Source of the DNA: Pararhizobium arenae | Lineage (GTDB): Bacteria > Pseudomonadota > Alphaproteobacteria > Rhizobiales > Rhizobiaceae | Assembly: GCF_001931685.1 (NCBI RefSeq) | Contig: NZ_MOOY01000001.1 | Span: forward strand, 558,001 to 622,000 | Direction: 5' to 3' | DNA length: 64,000 bases | Shown: positions 31,747 through 39,273 of the stretch, one piece after another | Layout of the letters: every line of letters starts with the position of its first letter | Position numbering within the stretch: position 1 is the first letter of the stretch | The notes under the pieces: model-generated | The model's input: only the letters and a program-made list of their open reading frames with translations | The model's database searches: none | Told to the model about the DNA's origin: nothing | Program-made: the position numbers and the translations under genes

Positions 31747-31761
31747 CCCGGAATACTTGCA

Positions 31762-31803
31762 GGCCGTTTCGCCGACTTTAGCGGCGCAACGGCCGTTTTT
31801 TTT
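31762..31803 (+). terminator. Rho-independent terminator after the GT-C-like gene
   Basis: GGCCGTT and CGCCG at 31762-31774 pair with CGGCG and AACGGCC downstream, closing a short loop, and are followed by a run of eight T. It separates the membrane protein gene from the ppiD operon. Confidence 0.85.
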
Positions 31804-31899
31804 AGGCTTTGCGAGACTTCTCATCCGTCCGGCTTTGTTCTAAGGAACGGGACCACCCGTCATCCGGCGGTCACGAAATGCCATGAGGTACGCAATCCG

Positions 31900-33789
31900 A
31901 TGCTCGAAACCCTGAGAAACGCTTCCAAGTCCTGGCTCTTCAAAGGCTTGTTGATCCTGTTAGTGGTCTCCTTCGGCGTCTGGGGCGCAGGCACCTCGAT
32001 CGTGAACACCGGCTCGGATACCGTGGTTGCGGTTGGCGATGTCAAGGTTTCTCCCGCCGAGTTTCGCCTGGCGTATGAGCGCCAGATCGCCCAGCTTTCC
32101 CGCCAGTTCGGCACGCGGCTGACGCGCGAGCAGGCTCGCGCCTTCGGCGTCGAAGCGCAGGTTTATTCGCAGCTGGTCGCGGGTGCGACGCTCGATCAGC
32201 TATCACAGAATATGAGCCTCGGCCTCTCGCAGGACCGGCTGGCCCAGTTGATTGCCGATGATCCGGCGTTCCATGGCGTCAACGGCCAGTTCGACCGGCT
32301 GACGTTCTCCAGCGTCCTGCGCAATGCCGGCCTGCGCGAACAGGATTACATCAACAATCGCGGCCAGGTTGCGATCCGCTCGCAGATCGTCGAGGCCCTG
32401 TCGGATGGCTACACCGCCCCGCAAATCCTGACGGATGCATTGCGCCAGTACCGCAATGAGGCACGCGATATCGAGTATCTCCTGCTTTCGAACGCCAACA
32501 TCGACCCCATTAAGGCGCCTGCCGACGAGGTTCTTGCTCCGTGGTTTGAAACCCATAAGGCCGAGTACCGCGCACCGGAGTTCCGCCGCATCGCCTACGT
32601 AAAGCTTGAGCCCTCGGATATCGCCGACCCGAAGACCGTGACGGAAGACGAGATCCGGGCTGATTACGAGCGCCGCAAGGACAGCTTCACAACCCCGGAA
32701 ACGCGCACCATCGAACAGTTGACGTTCCCGTCGCGCGAAGCAGCGGATGCAGCCGCCGCAAAGCTTGCCGCCGGCACGTCCTTCGATGATCTGATCGCCG
32801 AACAGGGCAAGACAGCAAGCGATGTTCTTCTCGGTGACTTCACGCGCGACAGCGTGCCGGATGCGAAAATCGGCGAGGCCGCTTTCGCCGCAACGCTGGA
32901 CGGTAGCGTCACCCCCGTCATCGACGGCGCCTTCGGACCGGTGATCGTGCGCGTCAGCAACATCAAGCCCGAAACGGTTCGCAGCTACGACGACGTCAAG
33001 GAAGAACTGCGCCAGGAAATTGCGCTGTCGAACGCCGCCAATGAAATCATGGCCATTCACGACAAGTTCGAGGATGCCCGCGTTTCCGGCGCCAGCATGA
33101 AGGAAGCCGCCGACGGATCAGGCCTCAAGCTCGTTGTCATCAACGCGGTCGATGCACGCGGAAACGACGTCGACGGCGAGCCGGTTGCAGGCATTCCGGA
33201 AGCCAAGACGCTGCTCGAAGAGGCCTTCAAGGCGGACGTGGGAGGAGAAACCCTGCCCATCAATTTGGGTCGCGAAGGCTATGTCTGGTTCGATGTCGAA
33301 GAAATCACGCCAGCGCGCGACCGTACGCTTGATGAAGCCCGCGAACGGGTGGTCGCTGACTGGACGGCCGAACAGCAACGCAAGGCGCTGGCCGCAAAAG
33401 CTGAAGAGCTGAAGGCGCGTGTCCAGAAGGGGGAAACGCTGGCGGCCATCGCCGCCGATCTCGGCATTGCGGTCGAGACAAAGACCGGCCTGCGCCGCTC
33501 CTCCGACGATGCCGCGCTGAGCCCTGCCGCCGTAACGGCCGCCTTCAGTGGGCCGGAAGGCACCGTTGCGAACGCGGCCGGCGTCGGCGGAGAAGGCCAG
33601 ATCCTTCTCAAGGTCGTCGCCGTAAACGAAAACAACATGGTCGACGCCCTGGACAACCAGGATCGCCAGATCGAAGCTGTGGCGCAAGCGAGCGGTGACG
33701 ATATTCTGGACCAGCTGGTCGCCCAATTGCAGACCGGTTACGGCGTGTCGATCAATCAGCAACTCGCCGAAACGTCGCTGAACCAGTAA
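31900..33789 (+). CDS. Membrane-anchored peptidyl-prolyl isomerase / chaperone, PpiD-like
   Basis: PpiD helps outer-membrane and periplasmic proteins fold as they leave the Sec channel. The 629-residue protein has a short cytoplasmic start (MLETLRNASKSWLFK), one membrane helix at about residues 17-38, and a large periplasmic part. The SurA_N-like segment includes VAVGDVKVSPAEFRLAYERQI. The parvulin domain is around residues 240-360, with RTIEQLTFPSREAADAAAAKLAAG and FGPVIVRVSNIKPE. It lies 16 bases before trpD, so it heads a five-gene operon with trpD, trpC, moaC and moeA. Confidence 0.88.
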   Translation: MLETLRNASKSWLFKGLLILLVVSFGVWGAGTSIVNTGSDTVVAVGDVKVSPAEFRLAYERQIAQLSRQFGTRLTREQARAFGVEAQVYSQLVAGATLDQLSQNMSLGLSQDRLAQLIADDPAFHGVNGQFDRLTFSSVLRNAGLREQDYINNRGQVAIRSQIVEALSDGYTAPQILTDALRQYRNEARDIEYLLLSNANIDPIKAPADEVLAPWFETHKAEYRAPEFRRIAYVKLEPSDIADPKTVTEDEIRADYERRKDSFTTPETRTIEQLTFPSREAADAAAAKLAAGTSFDDLIAEQGKTASDVLLGDFTRDSVPDAKIGEAAFAATLDGSVTPVIDGAFGPVIVRVSNIKPETVRSYDDVKEELRQEIALSNAANEIMAIHDKFEDARVSGASMKEAADGSGLKLVVINAVDARGNDVDGEPVAGIPEAKTLLEEAFKADVGGETLPINLGREGYVWFDVEEITPARDRTLDEARERVVADWTAEQQRKALAAKAEELKARVQKGETLAAIAADLGIAVETKTGLRRSSDDAALSPAAVTAAFSGPEGTVANAAGVGGEGQILLKVVAVNENNMVDALDNQDRQIEAVAQASGDDILDQLVAQLQTGYGVSINQQLAETSLNQ

Positions 33790-33805
33790 TGACAAGGATG
33801 CCTAA

Positions 33806-34834
33806 ATGCCGGATATGAAGCCTTTTATCGCGAAGGCAGCCGCGGGCGAAGCGCTTGATCGAGCCGACGCCCGCGCCGCGTTCGAGATCATCATGTCCGG
33901 TGAGGCAACCCCATCGCAGATCGGTGGCTTTCTGATGGCCCTGCGCGTCAGGGGGGAAACCGTCGATGAGATCGTCGGTGCCGTCGGCGCCATGCGCGCG
34001 CGGATGCTGACAGTCAACGCACCGGCAGACGCGATCGATATCGTCGGAACCGGTGGCGATGGTGCCGGTACCTACAATATCTCGACACTTGCCGCCCTGA
34101 TCGTCGCAGGCGCGGGCGTTCCCGTCGCCAAGCACGGCAACCGCGCGCTGAGCTCCAAATCGGGCACCGCCGATGCCCTCTCCTGCCTTGGCGTCCGGCT
34201 GGATATCGGCCCTGATGAGATTTCCCGCAGTATCGCGGAAGCGGGGCTCGGCTTCATGTTCGCCCAGCAGCATCATTCCGCCATGCGCCATGTCGGACCG
34301 ACGCGGGTCGAGCTTGGCACGCGCACGATCTTCAATCTGCTGGGCCCGCTTTCCAACCCCGCAGGCGTCAAACGCCAGCTCGTCGGCGTCTTCGCGCCGC
34401 GTTGGGTAGTACCGGTGGCGGAAGTGCTTCGCGACCTCGGTTCCGCAAGCGTCTGGGTCGTACACGGCGACGGGCTTGACGAGATCACCACCACGGGCTC
34501 GACGCAGGTTGCAGAGCTGAAAGACGGCGAAATCCGGACCTTTGAACTGACGCCTGACGATTTCGGTCTGCCGACGGTCGATCTCTCTGCTCTGAAGGGG
34601 GGAGACGGCGCGCACAACGCAGTTGCCCTGCGCGGCGTTCTCGAAGGTGACGCGACGCCTTACCGCGACATTTCCCTTGCCAACGCGGCGGCGTCACTGG
34701 TGATTGCCGGCCGTGCTGCCGATCTCAAAGAAGGCATGGACATTGCGCGCCAGTCGCTCTCCAGCGGAAGCGCCAGGGAGACCTTGGACAAACTTGTCAC
34801 TTCCACCAACCGCGTGACGGGAGATGCGCCGTGA
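33806..34834 (+). CDS. trpD: Anthranilate phosphoribosyltransferase
   Basis: TrpD attaches phosphoribosyl to anthranilate in tryptophan synthesis. The 342-residue protein has the PRPP-binding loop [40 protein letters not shown]-type signature (about residues 74-113), cut here for length. [27 protein letters not shown] follows. Its stop overlaps the GTG start of trpC by 4 bases, and it begins 16 bases after ppiD. No trp leader peptide is seen ahead of it. Length and motifs are normal. Confidence 0.97.
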   Translation: MPDMKPFIAKAAAGEALDRADARAAFEIIMSGEATPSQIGGFLMALRVRGETVDEIVGAVGAMRARMLTVNAPADAIDIVGTGGDGAGTYNISTLAALIVAGAGVPVAKHGNRALSSKSGTADALSCLGVRLDIGPDEISRSIAEAGLGFMFAQQHHSAMRHVGPTRVELGTRTIFNLLGPLSNPAGVKRQLVGVFAPRWVVPVAEVLRDLGSASVWVVHGDGLDEITTTGSTQVAELKDGEIRTFELTPDDFGLPTVDLSALKGGDGAHNAVALRGVLEGDATPYRDISLANAAASLVIAGRAADLKEGMDIARQSLSSGSARETLDKLVTSTNRVTGDAP

Positions 34835-35646
34835 CCGATATTCTGCACAAGATCGAGCTTTACAAGCGAGAAGAGATCGCGGCTTCGAAGACCAAGGTCT
34901 CGCTTGCAGACCTGCGCGCCATGCAGGCCGATCAGGAATCGCCGCGCGGCTTCATGGCGGCATTGCGCGCCAAGCAGGCCGATGGTCTTTTCGGCCTGAT
35001 CGCCGAGATCAAGAAGGCCAGCCCGTCTAAGGGCCTCATCCGCGAGGATTTCGATCCGCCGAGCCTCGCGAAGGCCTACGAAGCCGGCGGTGCCGCCTGC
35101 CTTTCGGTCTTGACCGATACGCCGAGTTTTCAAGGCCAGCCAGCCTTTCTGACGGCAGCACGCGCGGCCTGCTCGCTGCCTGCGCTCCGCAAAGACTTCA
35201 TGTTCGACACCTACCAGGTTCAGGAAGCCCGCGCCTGGGGCGCCGATTGCATCCTGCTGATCATGGCGTCTCTGAACGACGACGATGCACGACGCCTGGA
35301 ACACGAGGCTTTCGCGCTGGGGATGGATGTTCTCATCGAAGTGCACGACGAGCAGGAGATGGAGCGCGCCCTGAAGCTTTCCTCGAAACTCGTCGGCATC
35401 AACAACCGGAACCTGAAGACGTTCGAAGTCGATATCGCGTTGTCTGAAAAGCTTGCGCCGCTTGTTCCCGAAGACCGGCTGCTTGTGGCCGAAAGCGGCA
35501 TCTTTACCCATGCCGAATGCCTGAGGCTGCGCGATTGCGGCATCAACACCTTCCTCGTTGGCGAAAGCCTGATGCGCAAGGACGATGTGACAGCTGCGAC
35601 CCGTTCGCTGCTGACCGGTTCCTCGCCCGTGATGGCTGCGGAATGA
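34831..35646 (+). CDS. trpC: Indole-3-glycerol phosphate synthase
   Basis: TrpC closes the indole ring in tryptophan synthesis. The 271-residue TIM barrel contains [20 protein letters not shown] (the catalytic Lys region), [52 protein letters not shown]-like [11 protein letters not shown], and [12 protein letters not shown]. The start is GTG at 34831 in a GTGA overlap with trpD. It is not fused to trpF here. Its stop overlaps the moaC start. Confidence 0.97.
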   Translation: MTDILHKIELYKREEIAASKTKVSLADLRAMQADQESPRGFMAALRAKQADGLFGLIAEIKKASPSKGLIREDFDPPSLAKAYEAGGAACLSVLTDTPSFQGQPAFLTAARAACSLPALRKDFMFDTYQVQEARAWGADCILLIMASLNDDDARRLEHEAFALGMDVLIEVHDEQEMERALKLSSKLVGINNRNLKTFEVDIALSEKLAPLVPEDRLLVAESGIFTHAECLRLRDCGINTFLVGESLMRKDDVTAATRSLLTGSSPVMAAE

Positions 35647-36134
35647 CGATGCCCCCCTCGCTCACCCATGTCGATGCCAGCGGAACCGCCGGAATGGTCG
35701 ATGTCGGGGACAAGCAGGAGACTGTCCGTATCGCCGTGGCGGAAGGCCATGTGCGGATGAAGGCGGAGACGCTTGATCTTATCCTGGCCGGAAATGCGAA
35801 GAAGGGCGACGTGATTGCGACGGCGCGCCTCGCGGGCATCATGGCCGCCAAACAGACTGCAAACCTCATTCCGCTCTGCCACCCGCTTATGCTGAGCAAG
35901 GTTTCTGTCGAGATCAGTCCCGATCCGCAGTTGCCCGGCCTGCGCGTCGAGAGTATGGCGAAGCTGACGGGGCGCACGGGTGTCGAGATGGAAGCCCTGA
36001 CCGCGGCAAGCGTCGCGTGCCTGACGATTTATGACATGGCGAAGGCCGCCGACCGGGAAATGGAAATCGGCGGCATTCGGCTGGTGCGAAAATCTGGCGG
36101 TCGATCCGGCGATTTCGAGCGTACGGACGCCTGA
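35643..36134 (+). CDS. moaC: Cyclic pyranopterin monophosphate synthase
   Basis: MoaC works after MoaA in molybdenum cofactor synthesis, turning the cyclic GTP product into cPMP. The 163-residue protein has the conserved [35 protein letters not shown] and [27 protein letters not shown] start at the ATG at 35643, which overlaps the trpC stop (ATGA) and has a second ATG two codons later. The longer open frame upstream is out-of-frame trpC sequence. moeA follows 3 bases after its stop. Confidence 0.96.
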   Translation: MTMPPSLTHVDASGTAGMVDVGDKQETVRIAVAEGHVRMKAETLDLILAGNAKKGDVIATARLAGIMAAKQTANLIPLCHPLMLSKVSVEISPDPQLPGLRVESMAKLTGRTGVEMEALTAASVACLTIYDMAKAADREMEIGGIRLVRKSGGRSGDFERTDA

Positions 36135-36136
36135 CC

Positions 36137-37348
36137 ATGGCCCTGCTTCCCGTCGATGAAGCGTTAAGCCGCCTTCTCGCACTAGCGAACCGGAAGCGCC
36201 GCATTGAAACGGTGCCTTTGAACGAGGCCCGGAACCGGGTTCTGGCGGACGATGTTGCCGCGAAATTGACCCATCCCGCCTTCGACAACTCTGCCATGGA
36301 CGGCTACGCCGGACGCAGCGAGGATTTGTCGGAGCGTGGTGCTGAACTCAGGATCATCGGCGAATCGGCGGCTGGACGCGCCTTCCCCGGCATCGTGCAC
36401 CCCGGTGAAGTGGTGCGCATCCTGACCGGCGCGCCCATACCTACGGGCGCCGATACGGTTCTGATACAGGAAGATGCCGAACGCCTGCCCGGAGGCAGCA
36501 TTCGCACGCTCTTTGCGCCGGAAAAGGGACGGCACATACGGCCGAAGGGGCAAGACTTTCGCGAAGGCGATGTCATCCTGCATGCCGGCGACGAGCTGAC
36601 GCCGGCGCGCCTTGCGATTGCTGCTGCAATGAACCACGCCAGCCTGCCTGTTCTCGCCCGGCCGAAAGTGGCAATCCTGGCGACAGGCGACGAATTGCTG
36701 CCACCCGGCTCGTCTCCGGGGCCATCGCAAATCATCTCGTCCAACAATGTCGGCGTCGGCGCGCTCGCCTTAAACAGCGGTGCCGAGATTACCGATCTGG
36801 GTATCATAGGCGACGATCGCGCAGCGATCGCGGCCGCGGTCGAGAATGCTGTCGCAGGCGACATCGACGTGCTGGTGACCCTCGGCGGAGCCTCCGTCGG
36901 TGATCACGATCTTGTTCAGCCGGCGTTGATGGATGCGGGCATGCTCCTCGATTTCTGGAAAATCGCCATGCGCCCCGGCAAGCCGCTGATGGTCGGCTCG
37001 CTTGCGGATACCGTGGTCCTCGGTCTTCCGGGAAACCCCGTTTCGAGCCTCGTCTGCGCCTACCTGTTTCTGGAGCCGCTGGTCTGCCATATCGGCGGCA
37101 GGCCGCCCCTGACGCGAAAGGCCACAGCGCTTCTTGGAGAAGCCTTGCCTGCCAACGATACCAGGCAGGATTATGTGCGGGCACGATTGCAGGAAGATGA
37201 GGATGGCACGTTGATCGCGCATCCCTTCCCGCGTCAGGACTCGTCCATGATAAGGGTGTTTGCCGGGGCGGATTGCCTGATCGTAAGGCCGATCGGTGCG
37301 CCCGCCGCAGCGGCCGGCGCACCCTGCATCGTGATGCGACTACGCTGA
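36137..37348 (+). CDS. moeA: Molybdopterin molybdenumtransferase
   Basis: MoeA inserts molybdate into adenylated molybdopterin. The 403 residues include FDNSAMDGYAGRSEDL, VRILTGAPIPTGADTVLIQED, KVAILATGDELLPPGSSPGPSQIISSN-like sequence in the central domain, the MoCF-domain motif TLGGASVGDHDLV, and the C-terminal LGLPGNPVSSLVCAYLFLEPLV. The gene closes the ppiD-trpDC-moaC-moeA operon. A small lipoprotein gene on the other strand ends 2 bases away. Confidence 0.96.
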   Translation: MALLPVDEALSRLLALANRKRRIETVPLNEARNRVLADDVAAKLTHPAFDNSAMDGYAGRSEDLSERGAELRIIGESAAGRAFPGIVHPGEVVRILTGAPIPTGADTVLIQEDAERLPGGSIRTLFAPEKGRHIRPKGQDFREGDVILHAGDELTPARLAIAAAMNHASLPVLARPKVAILATGDELLPPGSSPGPSQIISSNNVGVGALALNSGAEITDLGIIGDDRAAIAAAVENAVAGDIDVLVTLGGASVGDHDLVQPALMDAGMLLDFWKIAMRPGKPLMVGSLADTVVLGLPGNPVSSLVCAYLFLEPLVCHIGGRPPLTRKATALLGEALPANDTRQDYVRARLQEDEDGTLIAHPFPRQDSSMIRVFAGADCLIVRPIGAPAAAAGAPCIVMRLR

Positions 37349-37349
37349 A

Positions 37350-37517
37350 TTATTGCAGCGGAATGCCGACATTGGCACCGCTCTGAGCGCCGAGGAACGG
37401 CTGCGGATAAGAGCCCTGATAATTGGCGTATGTGGTGTTGTTGCCACCGGTGCTGGCGCAGCCCGAGAGCATCAGAAGGGCACCCAATACGGCCAGCGTT
37501 ACAGATTTGACGGTCAT
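37350..37517 (-). CDS. Small lipoprotein, 55 residues
   Basis: This gene is short but well formed. The translation begins MTVKSVTLAVLGALLMLSGC, a lipoprotein signal peptide with the lipobox LSGC and Cys20 as the lipidation site. The mature part of 36 residues is rich in Gly, Asn, Gln and Tyr (STGGNNTTYANYQGSYPQPF) and ends in NVGIPLQ. The ATG at 37517 is preceded by AGAGAG. It should be anchored to the inner or outer membrane; Ala at position +2 argues for outer-membrane sorting by the E. coli rule. I know no named family. It converges with moeA, leaving one base between stops. Confidence 0.8.
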   Translation of the reverse strand: MTVKSVTLAVLGALLMLSGCASTGGNNTTYANYQGSYPQPFLGAQSGANVGIPLQ

Positions 37518-37763
37518 GAATACTCTCTCCGGTTATAATGTGGCTCAACCGCGGGCATCGCTTTTACGGTATCGCCGCCTGCCTATATCTGCACGGTAAG
37601 CTGTTGAATGTCCCGCAACAAGTGGTTTTTTAAGTCTTGCAACCCAGTGTTTGCGTGTTGACGGATGGCGAGATACCCGCGTTTCAGGCGCAGACGAGCA
37701 ACAAGGCCAGGCGATCCAGAGAACGCCGGCGTAAACGGGAAACCGTGTTGTGGGTGTGGAAAA

Positions 37764-37839
37764 TGGTGCCCCCAGAGAGACTCGAACTCCCGACCCTCTG
37801 ATTACAAATCAGATGCTCTACCAACTGAGCTATAAGGGC
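37764..37839 (-). tRNA. tRNA-Thr (anticodon UGU)
   Basis: The 76-base minus-strand gene folds as a standard tRNA. The acceptor GCCCTTA pairs with TGGGGGC, the D arm starts GCTC-AGTTGGTAGA-GAGC-like, and the anticodon stem TCTGA closes the loop TTTGTAA, giving anticodon TGT. The T arm carries GTTCGAGTC and the CCA end is encoded. It reads ACA codons. Confidence 0.95.
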
Positions 37840-37991
37840 GCCATGGCGATGGCAGTACCATATTTTTCCGGCCTGTAAAGCAAAAAGGCCACTCATGAGG
37901 ATTTTTTAAACCGGAAGATGGCGTTGCCGTGAGGGCATGTTGCAAGGTGGCACTCCCGCGGTTTGTCGTCGCGATCCCGGTGCCACAATGC

Positions 37992-38019
37992 AAAAGAGCC
38001 GGACAGTCCTGCCCGGCTC
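37992..38019 (-). terminator. Rho-independent terminator of prfB
   Basis: GAGCCGG (37996-38002) pairs with CCGGCTC (38013-38019), with partial pairing inside. A T-run follows on the minus strand (37995-37992). It lies 28 bases past the prfB stop. Confidence 0.75.
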
Positions 38020-38046
38020 CCTCAATCGTTCCAGGGATGGATCGGC

Positions 38047-39178
38047 TCAGGCCAGATCGTCTACAACGGCGTCCGCGCTGCCGCTGATACGATGCGCCAA
38101 CGCTGCCTCCATGAACTCGTTCAGCTCACCGTCGAGCACATCCGAAGGCGCAGTGCTTTCAACGCCGGTGCGCAAATCCTTGACCAGCTGGTAAGGCTGC
38201 AGAACGTAAGACCGGATCTGGTGCCCCCAGCCGATATCTGTCTTGGAGGCTGCCTCCGCATTCGCGGCATCTTCGCGCTTCTTGAGTTCGGCCTCGTAGA
38301 GGCGCGCGCGCAGCATGTCCCAGGCCTTGGCGCGGTTCTTGTGCTGGGAGCGCTCCTGCTGGCACTGCACGACTATCCCGGACGGAATGTGCGTGATACG
38401 CACCGCCGAATCGGTCGTGTTGACGTGCTGTCCACCGGCGCCCGACGAGCGGTACGTATCGATCCGGCAGTCGCTCTCGTTGATATCGATCTGGATCGAA
38501 TCGTCCACGACGGGGTAAACCCAGATCGACGAGAACGAGGTGTGGCGCCGCGCATTGCTGTCATAGGGCGAGATTCGAACAAGGCGATGTACGCCTGATT
38601 CGGTCTTCAGCCAACCATAGGCATTGTGCCCCTTGACCAGCAACGTTGCCGACTTGATGCCCGCTTCTTCGCCGTCATGGATTTCGAGAAGCTCAACTTT
38701 GAAGCCCTGGCGCTCGGCCCAGCGGGTATACATGCGAAGCAACATGTTGGCCCAGTCCTGGCTCTCCGTGCCGCCGGCGCCGGAATGCACTTCGAGGTAG
38801 GTGTCGTTGCCGTCGGCTTCGCCCGAAAGCATCGCCTCGACCTGACGTCGCGCCGATTCCGCCCGCAGCGCCTTCAGCGTATCTTCGGCTTCCTTGACGA
38901 TATCGGCATCGCCCTCTTCTTCGCCGAGCTCGATGAGTTCGATGTTGTCCTTCAGCTGCTGCTCGAGCGCGCGGACACCGTTGATCGCCTCGTCAAGGTT
39001 CTGCCGCTCGCGCATCAGCTTCTGCGCTTCGGCAGCGTCGTTCCAGAGGTTTGGATCTTCAGCCTTGTTGTTCAACCAGTCCAGTCGTCTTACCGCCTGA
39101 TCCCAGTCAAAGATGCCTCCTCAGCAGGCTTATGGCCTGCTTGATTTCGTCGACAATATTCTCGATTTCGCTGCGCAT
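38047..39178 (-). CDS. prfB: Peptide chain release factor 2, with programmed +1 frameshift
   Basis: RF2 ends translation at UGA and UAA. The gene starts at the ATG at 39178; the first 23 codons end in CTT, then an in-frame TGA at 39109-39107. A +1 shift at CTT-TGA-C joins the main frame beginning [12 protein letters not shown], giving 376 residues, the usual RF2 length. The catalytic GGQ lies in [17 protein letters not shown]. The stop-codon recognition domain is intact. An internal TTG at 39075 that opens the large frame is not a real start. PBP1A lies upstream on the same strand. Confidence 0.96.
39106..39121 (-). promoter_or_regulatory. Programmed +1 frameshift signal of prfB
   Basis: On the minus strand AGGAGG (39121-39116) is followed by CAT and then CTT-TGA-C. 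The spacing of three bases between the Shine-Dalgarno-like hexamer and CTT equals that in E. coli prfB. When RF2 is scarce the ribosome pauses at TGA and slips +1, so RF2 controls its own level. Confidence 0.93.
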
Positions 39179-39223
39179 TTTTCCGCTTCTTGAATTCGGG
39201 TTTTGATGGAGCCGTGAAATAGC

Positions 39224-39257
39224 GATGCCCGCCGCCAAAGTAAAGGCGACGGGCATC
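39224..39257. terminator. Strong hairpin between PBP1A and prfB genes
   Basis: GATGCCCG plus CGCC (39224-39236) pairs with GGCG plus CGGGCATC (39245-39257), with one mismatch and an 8-base loop. It lies between the PBP1A stop and the prfB start. No T-run follows, so it is not a classical terminator; attenuation or mRNA end protection is possible. Confidence 0.5.
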
Positions 39258-39273
39258 AGCAATCCACGAAAGC

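Noticed and set aside
38047-39075. prfB as a 342-residue protein starting at TTG 39075
   Set aside because: The true start is upstream, with a programmed frameshift that restores 34 residues.
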